Notes under the pieces: model-generated
Database searches by the model: none
Seen by the model: only the letters and a program-made list of their open reading frames with translations
Told to the model about the DNA's origin: nothing
Position numbers and translations under genes: made by a program
Assembly (NCBI RefSeq): GCF_029784165.1
Contig: NC_073696.1
Location: 185,296,998 to 185,360,997, forward strand
Source: Wyeomyia smithii
Taxonomy: Eukaryota > Arthropoda > Insecta > Diptera > Culicidae
Direction of reading: 5' to 3'
DNA length: 64,000 nucleotides
Shown: piece by piece, positions 11,431 through 22,690 of the stretch
How positions within the stretch are numbered: position 1 is the stretch's first letter
Layout of the letters: every line of letters starts with the position of its first letter

Positions 11431-12054
11431 AAAACGCTTCTGAAAAAGCCGGCAAATAGGTTAGCAGCTTCCTTAGCTGTGCTTGCATGACATCCGTTCA
11501 ACTCTATGTTCGATGCAATGCGTTTCGATGATTTCTGGGTCCTAATAAAAGCCCAAAATGATGACGGGTTCAGCTTCTGATCTGATTGCAGTCTATTCAC
11601 GTACGCTGAATAGGTCGTCGCCAAGAGACTGGAATATTCGAATTCGTATGTCGAAGCAATTGGCAGTTTTCTTCAGACCTGGTCCTGAAGAATCGGTTAC
11701 GGGCTTTACGGAGCTTGTTGCGCAGGCAACGTAGCCCAGGTGTCCACCAAGGTTTGCGTGCAAAAGTGGATGTACCGTTTTTGCGACACGGAACGAGTCT
11801 TACGAATATACCATAAAACGTATCATAAAAAACAGACACACTTTCATCCACAGAGGTACAGATCAGTCGTTGTGCCCAGTTTATTGCTAAAATTTCATTG
11901 TTCAACAAGTTAGTGTCACATCTCTTGAAGTCGAATTCCATGGTATTCACTGAAGCGTTGTTGAGAGCCGGTCCGGTGAATTGCGTGTCAAGCTTTAAAA
12001 TAAAAGGCATGTGATGCTCGTCTAGTTTTAGGAGTGGAGTTGGCGCGCTTAAAT
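11427..12054 (-). pseudogene. LINE2 endonuclease end and linker, frameshifted
   Basis: The upstream frame (to 11597) starts with 'LLKLDEHHMPF', equivalent to the SDHHP segment that ends apurinic endonuclease domains of non-LTR elements. It continues with a linker containing 'KPWWTPGLRCLRNKLRKARNR'. A frameshift near 11620 moves to a second frame (11624-11427) with 'NPSSFWAFIRTQKSSKRI'. The upstream part of the endonuclease is missing. No start codon can be assigned. Confidence 0.8.
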
Positions 12055-12470
12055 GTTCCACGTCTCCCGTAGTCTTCCGTCATATGAAGCAAGCGGCATG
12101 TTGATTGACATTCAAACATTAAAAGAACGGCGAGAGTACGCAATGGTTTCATTTGTAAACGATATAGTTTCTCAGAACGTTGACTCAGCAGTACTACTTT
12201 CTAAATTGAACTTTTATGCACCCATTCGACAACTTCGACACCGTAGTTTATTTGCCTTTAACCATCATCGTACGGAATATGCAAAAATGGACCTATAAAT
12301 AGTATGATGAATTCTTATAATCAACACTGCGAAGCCATTGAATTTACGATGTCCCGGTATAAACTGAAACAGTATTTCAAGTCCTTGAGGACTCAAATTT
12401 AATTTGTTTTATGTTCGTGTATAGTTTAGAAATTAATGTAACCAGTCTACATATATGATTGACGAAATAA
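12055..12470 (+). pseudogene. LINE1 C-terminal end and 3' untranslated region
   Basis: The frame from about 12069 reads 'SLPSYEASGMLIDIQTLKERREYA', then 'FVNDIVSQNVDSAVLLSKLNFYAPIRQLRHRSLF' and stops at 12296-12298. It is the direct continuation of the LINE1 protein cut at 9868. The conserved 'LPSYE..' and 'INFxAPxRxLR' segments occur at the same place in LINE2 and LINE4 relatives. An A-rich tail near 12465-12478 marks the 3' end of LINE1. Confidence 0.8.
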
Positions 12471-12608
12471 ATAAAAAAATGAGTTTTAGCGCAACCATTA
12501 ACATTCTTGCATAAATTTAAAAATTTTTTTTTTGCTTCGATGTAACGTAACTCGATATAACGTAACGAAAATAAAAATAAAGTTGCCTTATATCGAGGTA
12601 TGACTGTA

Positions 12609-12800
12609 ACAATATTATCTAAAACTTTCTTGAAAACATTATTTCTCTAGATTGCAAGACTGAAAAGTTAGATTTTGCATTGCCACCAGTGGCGAAGTTT
12701 TCAACTAAAACTTGTTGTTATTCTTTGAGGCTTTGAGTATGTCAATGAAACCAGTATTTATATACTAAACGAAGAAAAACATGGTTTTGAGCTCATCTTT
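12609..12800 (+). repeat. dispersed repeat copy A, right part
   Basis: This is the continuation of 7345-7583 after the DNA element insertion. It includes 'aacaatattatctaaaact', 'gactgaaaagttagattttgca', 'ccaccagtggcg' and 'tcaatgaaaccagtatttata'. It aligns with the inverted copy at 5990-6375. Confidence 0.75.
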
Positions 12801-12814
12801 AGCAATAACTCGGT

Positions 12815-13080
12815 CTGTGTAAAAGCTATCTTGCTTGTGTTTTCCCCAAGGTCGTGTGTTTCAATATTATTCCAAGATATACTAAACACTAAATATAAGA
12901 TTCCAAGATCTAGTCTTTAGCAGAGTTTTTTGTGACAACATAATATACATCATTGTCGAGGACACCATTTCCCTAAAGCGTAAGGCTGGAAAGTTAGATT
13001 TTGCAACATCATTAGCGGTGGAGATCCGAACCAAAACTTATTGTCATTCTTTGAGACAATTTGTATGCTGAATATATGTT
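12815..13080 (+). repeat. dispersed repeat copy B, direct
   Basis: Starts CTGTGTAAAAGCTATCTTGC, like 7356 in copy A, and carries 'gctggaaagttagattttgca', 'attagcggtgga' and 'aaacttattgtcattctttgag'. It is a tandem second copy of the repeat. Its end diverges after 13060. Confidence 0.7.
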
Positions 13081-13849
13081 GGAGATAGTTGCAATGTTTG
13101 GCAAGAAAGATATCCTTTCCACTGCAGTCTCGGTGATACAGAGACAAACACAGTCTGAAGAAGATCGCCTCCGTTGATTCTATAATAGCGCGTATACCTT
13201 TCAAAATTCGCGCCTGCCTGAAGTTTATCTGCTTTCTCGAGGGTACTCAGGAATAGTAATAGAGAAATATTTAAACACATTTTTTTTGCATTTCCGCGCA
13301 CCGCTCCTTTAAGCTTGCGAGGTCTAACAAGAAAAATACTCACCGTTCGTATTCGTAATGAATTAGGTTCGCGCGTAACACTGTCCGGTCCGGCTCGGTC
13401 TCTTATCACGGTGACACAGCCCTTCCTTTCCGTTGCAGTCGTGGAGATGCAGAGGTAAACTTGGTTTCCGACAACAACGACTGTTACACCGCCTACCTTA
13501 CAACATCCCTTCTTACCCTAACGATCGTAAGGACGTGCCCGGCGCCGTTTACAATCCATATATAGCGGTAGCTACTGAATTCTTGTACACTGAAGTTGGT
13601 GAAGTAATCCAAAGTAGTAGCAATATACGTGGTTCCTAGTGTAGCTTCTCCAGCTCAGATTGATCACGGAGAAGCAACTACGAAGTGTGCGGTCTTCAAG
13701 CTCAAACTCAAGTTAAAATATCTTTTGAAGATAGTACTCAATGAAACCAGTATTTAAAGAATAAACGAAAAAAGTTCACGATTTCGAGCTCTCGTACCAC
13801 AGTGCTGTGGTTTTGAAGCAAGGTCAATAAGACGGCGCACCCAGAGTTT
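13081..13849. other. unassigned, with repeat fragments
   Basis: 'cctttccactgcagtctcggtgatacagag' (13116) and 'cctttccgttgcagtcgtggagatgcagag' (13424) are direct repeats about 310 bp apart. Near 13735-13790 a third fragment of the dispersed repeat appears ('tcaatgaaaccagtatttaaag'). A 121-codon minus frame (13409-13044) shows no family signature and spans these repeats, so I do not call it a gene. Confidence 0.5.
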
Positions 13850-14340
13850 TACATTGGATCAAATTAAATTAAATTTTTTTTTCATCAGCCCATAGCCATT
13901 TCTCATAATTTTCGGGTCAATTTCAATCTAGGGTAACCGCTCCTATATTCATCTCAGTACCTATATTCATCTCATCACGCCTCTTTGATCAATTAATCGT
14001 AAAACTTTACCATATTTTCAACGTAAAACTTCCAGCCACTTGAGAAAATCGAGAAGCGAATAGATTCACTTTCAAAAATTTGTAGAAATTTGACGGTAAA
14101 TTGTACAAATGAGAGAAATAAGATGAATATAGGTGCACCAAGCTGTTGAGATGAATAATGGAGCGATTACCCTATATGTTCTTCAGCGAATTGCAGTCGG
14201 GCTTGTAGATGCTGCCATGTTGACTTAGGAACTTTTCTTGGACTCCCAGCGGCAAGTTGCTTATCAGCAAACCGCCTTTTAATTGTTCTAGAACTCACGG
14301 GTAAGCTTTTCCATGTTGCTGTAAATAGTATTGATGATGT
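13850..14340 (-). pseudogene. Tc1-like transposase relic split by a MITE
   Basis: On the minus strand, 14315-14175 reads 'VSSRTIKRRFADKQLAAG', then 'WQHLQARLQFAEEH'. This corresponds to the second helix-turn-helix and 'RLEFAKEH' segment of Tc1 transposases. After the MITE, 13928-13850 reads 'PENYEKWLWADEKKFNL', equivalent to the 'W..VLWSDESKFNL' catalytic motif with the first aspartate. A one-base frameshift separates the halves, and a stop follows. The remaining catalytic region is not found. This is a dead fragment of a DNA transposon gene. Confidence 0.75.
13931..14172. mobile_element. 242-bp MITE, TA target, GGGTAACCGCTCC termini
   Basis: GGGTAACCGCTCCTATATTC at the left matches the reverse complement of the right end (GGGTAATCGCTCCATTATTC) at 17 of 20 positions, and the match runs on into 'atctc'. 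TA flanks both sides (13929-13930, 14173-14174). 'ctatattcatctca' is duplicated at the left end. The insertion splits the Tc1-like relic and restores its colinearity when removed. It has no coding capacity. Confidence 0.9.
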
Positions 14341-17300
14341 TGCCTCAAGGTAAAACTCCGTGCTCGAGTTTTGGCCGAATTTTACAAGGTTATTTTCTCG
14401 AAAATTATTAAAATTACGTGTGCTAAACTTTGATCGATTGTTTGCACCACGCTCAAAATCGTCAAGTGAAAAGTGTATGGGAAAAAACCACCGTCCAGTT
14501 TCACCTTGAATGGTCGAAATGATTGTTTTCGGTGGCTCGAAAGTGTGTGTGACAGTTTGTCATAATAGTGCGCGTGCTCGCTACTAGGTGCCATTCCATT
14601 TGCATATATTAAGTTGAAATGTGAAATAGTTAGTTTGTGAAATATAAATGAGCACTTTCTCAGTCAACGACTGACGAACTACCGAATCATTACTTAGCAT
14701 AGCATAGGAATTCTATTTTTAGTAGCTTAAGCGGTCTTCTGTGTTTTAAAACAAAATATTCAAAATGTAGAAGCCAAATACAAACATGAGTATAAAAATT
14801 TGATCACCATCTTATTCTCCATCAGCACTCGTTTTCAGATTGAAAACTAATTTTGTAAACTTTAACAATAACTTATTGAAGTTCCCAATCGAGAGATACT
14901 ATTTTAATCACCCCGAAACTATTTTAATCAGTTTGCATCTCTTTTGCAAATCCAAATGGCGCCCGAACGGCTAAAATTTTGATTGATTTTATTTGATAGG
15001 TATTTATTCATAGATTTCATTGTGTGGAACGGTATTTTATACATGCGTAACATAGCTAGATAATCAGATTTTTCGTTCCTGTCTTCAAAATTCTCGATTT
15101 TGATAAAAATTCAGGAGTTTGAAAACTGTTTTCTTCGACTGCTTAAAATAGACGCCACAGTATAAGCCGTTCCTCACCCTAGATATGCATATTGTTTTCC
15201 AGTAATGAAAATATTGATTCTGGACTCGATGGAAATGTTTTTTACTGCAGAGCATTTTAAAAATTATTGTCCCAATTTCAAATTATTTTTTTAATTGTCA
15301 TTTTTGGTTTGGCTGTATATATAATTTTTTTTCTTTTCGAAAACAAAAACTTTCAAAAATAAAAATTATGTATTCTAAAAAAATATTTTAATGATAGCTA
15401 AAAAATGCAAGTTGAACAAAAACAACGATGCCTGTATTATTATGTAGAAATGAGAAACAAAAAAGTTAAACTTAAAAAAAGAAAAAATTATAACCCCAGA
15501 ATGGTTTGTTTGATTGGTATGATATCTCTTTCAGAAAAAAAATCATTAGATATAAAAAAAAACATTTCAAGATAAAAACCACAAAAATATTGTTGTTAGA
15601 ACTGAATTTTTTGAATTTTTTTTCTGCGAAAACTAGACAATGTTAGGTAAACATTGATAGTTAACTTAACATGGATAATTTTTTTACTTGCTCAGCAATA
15701 ATGAAAGCTAAAGTTTGAAAATGAAAACCATATGGCTCGCTATTCATCCAACCTCACCCTGCTCCGTGGGCTTTCCCTCACTTTTCGCACATCCTCCTGT
15801 TCTTTTATTAATGACCACATGGTTGAAATAGTTCATTGTTAAAATTATCATTCGAATATAATAGTGTATGTTGCTATTCTCTCTGTGTGCGTGATTGGGT
15901 TGAAACGCAGCTGCTGTTGTCACGCAACATGAATTTTCTTCAATGTCGTCGTTTATAATGTAAGTTTATGGTAAACATTTAACCTTGAAATCTATGATTT
16001 TCAATACAGCGCATCTGGAAATATTCGTTAATTGGATCGCAAAAACCGAATCCAAAATTTGGCAATATGCACGTTGAGAAGTAGAAACAATTTACCAATT
16101 TGGAAAACTATTCCATGAGATTAAGTTAAAGCTTGCCGGGTGCCTTCTGTCGAACTGGCCCAGCTAATGCGAAAGTTATCGGTTCGGATGCTTGAAATTG
16201 GACCATTAACTTGCTAATTAAGGTTATTATGGTGAACACATTACGCCGGCCCGGCATGGATTAAACATGATAAGGATCGATACTCGTAAGCAGTCCGCTA
16301 GAATTGTAAGCACAAAAAGCCCACACGAATCAGTGCATGCCAGCCTAGGATTAAACGATTCAGATTTGATTACCATCCACTTACGATAACGATCTTGATT
16401 GTGCTATATACATACGTATATATCCGTTTGCTCAGCTTTCCAACCGAGCGGCACAGGCAGTGGCCATTTCAGTCACAAAGTTCGCTACCGCCCGGCATTT
16501 ATCAATTTTTCCTCCTTTTCTGCCCCCTAACTGGCGTACAATTTCTTCATTACATTTATATCCGCTTTCGGTCGAAAAAACCGACGCACGGTTAAGATTA
16601 TGTAATTCAATAAAACAATTAATTTCCTCTAGGCGATAACGAAAACATTGTGTCGAACACGCAAGACCACATTTTCATCGAAAAGCTGCTCTCCGGCGGA
16701 AAAAGGGTCGCTAGATGGATTGTCGTTAGCCGAACCCTTAACCGATAGAGTACAGTTTGATCGGATAAGCTCTACCACCCGCGGTGTCTACGCAACTTTC
16801 GATTGTGGGGCTGCTTCCGCTATGAAGAACCCCAGCGGAAAAGCGAAACAAATAAAAATCAAACTGCATTAAGTATCTCAACTTGTAAACAAAGTGTTTT
16901 TACAAGACAGATTATTATTGTTATTGCTCGTCTGATATTTTCGATGTGTTTTAGTTCGGCACGCTTTTTCCCGCGCAAATCATACCAAAGTTTCCATCAG
17001 CGTTGGTGTCTATCGCGATGTCAGAGATGAAATGTTTATTAGCTCTGTTCCTGACGGTCGTGGAGTGAGAACGATGTCTAGCGGGCAGGACCGTAATTTT
17101 GCCACTGCGAGGATATTAATGGATTGATGGAAGGGTCGACCGTATAAATTGCCCGATCCAGCCAACCCACTGAACCTGCGTCAAATTATGCTGGAAGCTT
17201 TTCATTGTAGAGATGAAATCCATGAAGTGTATAATTACACCTAATTGCCCAAAATACAGTGCACGTAATACTCGTTAGTGTTGTGCCGAGGTAATATGGC

Positions 17301-18985
17301 TGCATTTTAAATGACATTAAGTCAATAATGGTGGCTTTGGTGCGCCGGATAGCCGTTCTGCAGAGAACACTGGCGGTGGAGTTACCGCCACATTGATCAT
17401 ATTTAGTGATGTCGCTTGAACTCGATGTTTCATTCCCTCAGTCCGACGTCCTGTTGGGTTTTATTTACAATTGCAAATTGGCCATTTGGCAGTACACGAA
17501 GAATGTAATAACTTTACAAGAATTATTTCACTTGACTCAGTTTACGAGCAATCTACGAGAAGTGGTGTAGTTGGCTCTTCCGTTGTTTCAATTTTATATT
17601 TCTGCACTTGTAACAATCCTAGGGTAGTTGTTAATGTCTTCCTGAAATACTTTGGCTGTCTGGTTTCGGCTTTCAGCTACTAATTATCTACTAATTTTGC
17701 GTAAGAAAATCTTGGTTCACCATCTGCTAATTTATGTTTTTCCCACTGCATATTATTTGCATATTTCATTAGGAACAAAAATTGTGTTTGAGCATGTTGA
17801 CATTAGTTATGTGGATCGATAGCTAATCACATGATAATGGGTCCAAAAGCTAAATTTTGGCATACCAGTGTACTTTGGTTATGATAGCTCAAACAAGTCA
17901 TAGAGGGAATTATTTTTGAGTTTACGAACGGGGGTTCGTAAAAATTTGTTTGCACCCGGGCAGTACCAATGGTTGTCACTAATTTCGCTACTTTTTGCCC
18001 TGACCCAAAGATGGTGTTGCAAATTGAAAATTCAGAATTATTCAATATGTTGTTAACTGTTTTATTTTGGTTACCTAGGGAAAAGGTGAATCTCGTGTTT
18101 TGATTACGCATTGCATCCTGATGGGAAAAAATGTGTCCAATCAAAACAATGGCTTAATAAGTGTTACAGAACATCTGCGCCAGCTAATTCAATCGTGAAT
18201 TATTGGTTTGTTTAATTTCATCGTGGCCATAACTCTATAACCGATGCACGACGAGCAGAAAGCAAATTAAGGCAGTCAAACTGGAAAATATCCCAAAAAC
18301 GGGAGACCGTGTCACTGAGCCACTTAAATTGCAAAGTGTAATTGAGCGAGCTAGGTTAGACCATAGGCATCTCAGAGGAATGCGTTGGTCATATCTTTCA
18401 TAAATGTTTACACATGAAAAAGAAGCCGTGCTTGTGATTGGTACCGCGTTGCTTAACAATTGACTAAAAGGACCAATGTGTCAACCTTTCGGCGTAGAAC
18501 CTGCTATTGAAGGCGCGGAATAGGAAGGTAATTTTTTCGGCAATTCGCTGGGTAAAATATGGATCCATCACAACTTTCCTGGTGGTGTGGTTTCTGCTTG
18601 GTAAGAGTCGTCAGACACACTCACAAACGCATTAATCAACCAATAACCAGTTGGTCAGTATACTTTAAGATTTACAAAATTTGCTTCTTCACCAATGCTC
18701 TCGCAGATTTTGCTCCCGATACGACCGATTAGTTGAAGTGATTAGCTTCCTGTTTCTTTGGTTGAAAATGTGGTTCTGTGGTAAGCGAGAATATCGTAAA
18801 ATCAAATGTCTAGTATCGGTCAAAATCGTTGAAAATCTGTCCACGTGGAATGTAGATGGCCCCTTAGAGCATGGGTTCCCCAAACGTAGTGCTCCGGGAG
18901 ACTGTTGCAAGTGCTCCACGATGTTAGGACGATAAAAAACTTACTTTTAACTACACTTTTTTGACAACATATCGTTAACGACCCT
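14341..18985. other. no recognisable gene
   Basis: A 4.6-kb stretch with the lowest density of recognisable repeats in the window. 15250-15700 is very AT-rich. 16640-16870 has higher GC and frames open on both strands (74 codons on plus), but no domain is seen. 17040-17470 also has higher GC. Host regulatory sequence, introns or unknown exons are possible. Nothing specific can be supported. Confidence 0.45.
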
Positions 18986-18989
18986 CTGC

Positions 18990-19440
18990 CTAATACAGAA
19001 TACGTACCTACATCGTCCCATATAGGGTTAGTCTTCCTCAATCACTCCTAACACCCGCCGATCGAGTGTCCTCATCCGTAATTTACATCGAGCTCTGTGC
19101 TGAATATTGTCTTCGCTGGTCGCTCCTTTGACATTCGTGTCACGTGGCCAGCCCACTGTAGCCTGCCGTATTTTAGCAGTTTGATGATATCCGCATGGTG
19201 GTATGATTGGTATATCTTGTGGTTCATGCGCCTGTGTCGCAGTCCAACCGTAAGATTTCCGCCAAGTTTTGAACACAGGATCCTACACTCGAAGGCACCA
19301 AGTGCTTGGCGGTCGGCCTCCTTCATCAACCAGCACTCAAGGCCGTACAGTACTATCAGAAAAATCAGCATCCTGTGCGCATTCGTGCATCCTAATCGTA
19401 AAAGGTCTTGTTTGTGGTTGCTTACCACCTCTTCACATTG
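18990..19440 (-). pseudogene. LINE7: RTE-like ORF2 C-terminal fragment
   Basis: The minus frame from 19428 reads 'VLYGLECWLMKEADRQALGAFECRILCSKLGG', '..HRRMNHKIYQSYHHADIIKLLKYGRLQWAGHVTRMS', then 'RPAKTIFSTE'. This is the conserved 3' part of RTE-type ORF2, where LYGxExW and 'WAGHVxRM' are landmarks. A frameshift near 19080 passes to the frame ending 'RTLDRRVLGVIEED'. RT and endonuclease are missing. Confidence 0.85.
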
Positions 19441-19662
19441 CGACTCATCATCATCATCATCATCACAATCTCATCACCCATCTAACACAATCCTAGTACC
19501 AAGACTCAACGAATTTCCACGCTCACTAACAGTAGTGCGGAGCCTACCCGTGTAGACTCCGCCAGGACCTGTGATAAATCGAAATAAAACATCAGAGTCC
19601 TGTACGCATGGTCATTCGACCATGCGGAACGCTTGATGAAACAATATTAAATGTATTAAAAT
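19441..19662 (-). mobile_element. RTE-like 3' UTR ending in GAT repeats
   Basis: On the minus strand a segment with 'ggtcctggcggagtctacac' ends in seven ATG/GAT trinucleotides (19444-19464), immediately before the LINE7 fragment. RTE elements commonly end in short tandem repeats rather than poly(A), so this is probably the 3' end of an upstream minus-strand element, possibly LINE6. The link to LINE6 is inference. Confidence 0.5.
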
Positions 19663-20199
19663 AATTCAACTCAATTCTACTCTATCAAAAGAATCGGAGA
19701 GAAACAATTCTCTTGTCCAATTCTTCGTCCTGTAGTTGTCAATCCTAACACTTTTAATTGCTTAGCTATTTACTTGTATTTTTTCTGTCTCAATTTACTC
19801 GCGGACACACACTCGTTATTTACTCAATACGTTCGGTATTCATCATTATTATTATTATTTAAGGTTATTCGCCATGTGGCCGTCATCGTTTCGTTCTCAG
19901 CGGAAACGGAGCGTCGAGTTTCTATAGAGAAATAATAAAGTATCGTTCTCATGAAATAAGTAGAATTGCTAAGTGCATTGAAAAATGCAATAATCATACA
20001 CGCGTGGCTATTATTTCAGAATCTGTCTGTGAGAACGGAATGTCGCGATTTATTCCTAATTCGAGGAAAATGCACGGACAAGAAGGTTCCTGTCCATGAG
20101 AATGTAATGCAAGGGTTTATGAGAATCAAAAGTGTTTCCTAATTTCTTGGAAGGCCTGTTCAGTAGAGTTGATATTGGGCATTCCGTCATAACGACATG
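19663..20199. other. unassigned; short ATT microsatellite
   Basis: (ATT)n lies at about 19843-19860. 'gttctcagcggaaacggagcg' and 'gtctgtgagaacggaatgtcg' show no family resemblance I recognise. No gene was seen. Confidence 0.5.
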
Positions 20200-20379
20200 G
20201 CCTGATTCACAAGGTTTCTTCAATTCTCTTGGTTATTGACTACCTCTCTCAAAACCCTAGGACACCGTGTACTCCCTGTCAGATCTCGCTTCACTTGGTC
20301 TACCCATCTTGCCCGCTGCACCACTGGTTGTGTTCTTCCTACCGGATCTTAGGCAAATACCATTTTTGCAGGGTAATTG

Positions 20380-20890
20380 ACTGGTATTTTTGCAACATGT
20401 CGTGACCAGCGCATCCGTCCAGCTTTAGCCAATTTCTGAATACTGGGCTCATCCTCCGCCTTTATATTCCGTTCGTTTGCACGCCGTCAAAAATCATCCT
20501 TAGTACCCGTCGCTCGAAAACTCCGAGCCCTCGCAGGTCCTCCTCGAGCATTGTCCAGGATTAATGCCCGTAAAGAACAACTGGTCTTATAAGCGTTTTG
20601 TACAGGTTACACTTCGTGCAAGGGCTTAGTCTGTTAAACCACAATTGCTTGTGGAGCTTGTGGAGATTTGGTCCGTCGTAGACCGTCCTTCCACGAAGCT
20701 GGCCTGATGACTTCCAACAAATCTGTTGGCTAGCGTTGAGAGTCGGCGGAAAATGATTTGAAAAAGCACTTTGCAGGCGGCACTCAGGACGGTGGTCGCA
20801 CGATAGTTCCCACAGTCCAATTCGTCGCCTTTCTTATAGATAAGGCAGATAACCCTATCATTCCACTTCTCCGGTAGCTGTTTTGTATCC
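20380..20890 (-). pseudogene. LINE6 RT start fused to C-terminal region by deletion
   Basis: 20873-20626 encodes an RT segment: 'GNYRATTVLSAACKVLFQIIFRRLSTLANRFVGSHQASFVEGRSTTDQI'. Below 20620 the frame enters '..CTKRL*DQLFFTGINPGQCSRRTCEGSEF'. In another frame this is 'LYKTLIRPVVLYGH*SWTMLEEDLRGLGVFERRVLRMIFDG', the C-terminal landmark. The catalytic aspartates lie in the missing part. Confidence 0.8.
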
Positions 20891-21582
20891 TAAATTCTTA
20901 CAATCAGGCGGTTCAAATAGCTGGCTAGCTCTTCCGAGTCCAGTTTCTAAGCTCCATTCCGAGATTATCCTTCCCAGCCGATCTATTGTTTTTCGGTTGC
21001 TTGATGGCATTTCTAACTTCGTTGGGGCTGGCATGCTGGACGGGATCGCTTTTCCACCGCCATGGACCCCAGCCTAGGCCGAACACCTGAAGTGTTCGTC
21101 GAAGTGTTGCCTCTACCTTTCAATCACCTCACGATCGTCCGTCAGAATTCTACCATCTTTATCTCGGGACATTGCGCCTCGCTACACAAAGCCTCTGCGG
21201 GATGCGTTGAGTTTCTTGTGGAGCTTTCGCATTTCCTTAGAATGATGCAGCTGTTTTAGCTCTACATATGCCTCCTCCTCCAGACGGCGCTTTTTTCCAC
21301 TAGATATTTGGGTTCGCCGCATCTTCTTCTGTCGGTATCCGCGCAGCGTTATTATCATCCATTAATCTTCTAGACTCGTTTCGCTGGGCTCGTCCCACAC
21401 GTTCGATGACGTCTTCCGCTATGCTGTTAATGGCTGTTTTGATGGTGTTCCAACAGTCCTCGAGAGGAGCTTCCTTTAGCTCTTCCGGTAGCGCAGCTTT
21501 GAGCGAATATGAGTAGTTGAGTCGCGCGAGATCTAACCGAGGCTGTTGTTATCAACGGAGAGTTTCGGGCGTATCTTAACCA

Positions 21583-22330
21583 TCACCAGGTAGTGCTCGA
21601 GTCGGCCTTAGCGCTCCTATAGGATTTGACGTCGATGATGTCTGAGAAGTGCCGAACATCCATCATAACATGGTCGGTCTGCGTTTGTGCCTGATTTAGT
21701 GACCTCCAGGTGTACTTGTGTAGGAGGTTGTGCTGGAAGCAGGTACTACGCACGGCCATGTTCTTGGAGGCGGCAAAGTCGATTAGTCTTTGGCTCATTT
21801 CGTTGGTCAGCTGGTGCGCGGTGAACCTTCCAATCACCAGTTTGTATTACTCCTCCTAGCCGACCTGAGCGCTCAAATCCTCGATGATGATCTTGATATC
21901 ATGTTTTGGGTGGTGGTCGTACTCACGCTCCAACTGCGCGTAGGTTCTCAATTTGCACATTCAAGGGCTGATTGGCCACCACCCAATAACCCGTTTTAGC
22001 ATCTTGTCCTTACTTACTTTTACTTTTGAGGCGACAGACCGATTATCGATCCAGTGCCGAATCCAGAATACGTCGCATCTTGTCCATCATTGTCAAAGCT
22101 GTCCCTAGCTCATGTGTGTTGCCGCAGCTCAAGTAGATGGCTTCACTATCCCGGAACGTACGTACCGTTGAGCTCTTCCAGTACACCTCGTGCAGTGCTA
22201 CGACTTTGAACCTGTGGGATTTCAATACTTCGGAGAGTACTCGAGTGCTCCTCTGGAAATTCAGGAATCTGCAATTTCACGTCCCGATTTTCTTATCGTT
22301 AGTCCGTTTTCGTCGCGAAGGTCTGTGCCG
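21583..22330 (-). pseudogene. LINE6 endonuclease domain, broken
   Basis: 22300-22043 reads 'KIGT*NCRFLNF', then 'HRFKVVALHEVYWKSSTVRTFRDSEAIYLSCGNTHELGTA'. This matches the start of AP-endonuclease domains of RTE elements (GTWN; ALQEVRW). 21837-21583 reads 'MIGRFTAHQLTNEMSQRLIDFAASKNMAVRSTCF', then 'YTWRSLNQAQTQTDHVMMDVRHFSDIIDV', the distal endonuclease part with the D-H region. A deletion or unreadable stretch separates the blocks. The function in the family is nicking target DNA. Confidence 0.85.
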
Positions 22331-22690
22331 AATGTTCCACTTTGAATTTCTTTGTTCCTTGTTTATTGTTTGTGAGTTTTTTACGGTGGAGGGTTGTAAG
22401 GCCTGCACACCATTCTCTGTCTCCCCGGAGGCCATCGTGTACATCGTGTTTAGAATCCCACGTTGGTACGAGGATGGTAATCGGCCGCCTTTGACCTGGA
22501 GTACAGACGCCGTTTTTAACCGCTCTTAATATTGTCCTCCATATCGCTCGGAAACTCAAAAGAGCTCTTATTCACTGTCAGCATACGTCCAAGTTCTCAT
22601 CGGTGTTGGTTTCCTGATCTTCCCTTGGTTGCTCGTATCCCAGTTGGAGGTCGGGATAGGAGTGGCTGGATAAGAGGCTAAGGACCACGT

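Larger units (their letters stand above)
9871..12054 (-). mobile_element. LINE2: Jockey-like non-LTR retrotransposon inserted in LINE1
   Basis: Reading from 12054 to 9871 the order is endonuclease end, linker, RT and C-terminal region, then a short A/T-rich tail (9871-9888, 'caaataaataaata' on the minus strand). LINE1 sequence is interrupted exactly here: its frame reads '..GWTAHRLP' up to 9868 and resumes with 'SLPSYEA' at about 12073. 'gtcttcc' stands at both junctions as a probable target duplication. It is 5'-truncated in the endonuclease domain. Confidence 0.85.
8198..12470 (+). mobile_element. LINE1: 5'-truncated non-LTR retrotransposon (Jockey/I-like)
   Basis: The element starts within the endonuclease-RT linker and ends in an A-rich tail 'gaaataaataaaaaaa' near 12465-12478. 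The internal part 9871-12054 is a later insertion in the opposite strand (LINE2). Sequence unit boundaries of the host tandem repeat place the ends near 8196 and 12480. The order of linker, RT, YADD and C-terminal region follows the ORF2 of Jockey/I-superfamily elements. It is dead: it carries an in-frame stop, frameshifts and the LINE2 insertion. Confidence 0.85.
7584..12606. mobile_element. pogo/Tigger-like DNA element remnant, split by nested LINEs
   Basis: Perfect 25-bp terminal inverted repeats start CAGTCATACCTCGATATAAG (7584-7608) and end CTTATATCGAGGTATGACTG (12582-12606). TA follows on the right, and a decayed TG stands on the left. Sub-terminal 'cgatataacgtaac' repeats occur at both ends. 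Inside are tandem ~120-bp units, into which LINE1 inserted. Without the LINEs the element is about 0.75 kb and has no transposase, so it is non-autonomous. Assignment to the pogo/Tigger group rests on the CAG-TCATACCTCG type end and TA target and is an inference. Confidence 0.8.
20200..22690 (-). mobile_element. LINE6: RTE-like element with internal deletion
   Basis: From 22690 down, the order is 5' coding end, endonuclease, linker, N-terminal RT and C-terminal region. Between 'GRSTTDQI' (20680) and the C-terminal 'LYKTLIRPVVLYGH' analogue (20610) most of the RT palm, including YADD, is missing, so an internal deletion has occurred. Many frameshifts and stops are present. Together with LINE7, LINE8 and LINE10 it belongs to the same broad RTE-like group. 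Confidence 0.8.

Noticed and set aside
19097..19555. 152-codon plus-strand frame
   Set aside because: It lies opposite the minus-strand LINE7 C-terminal region and the GAT-repeat tail. It has no recognisable domain.
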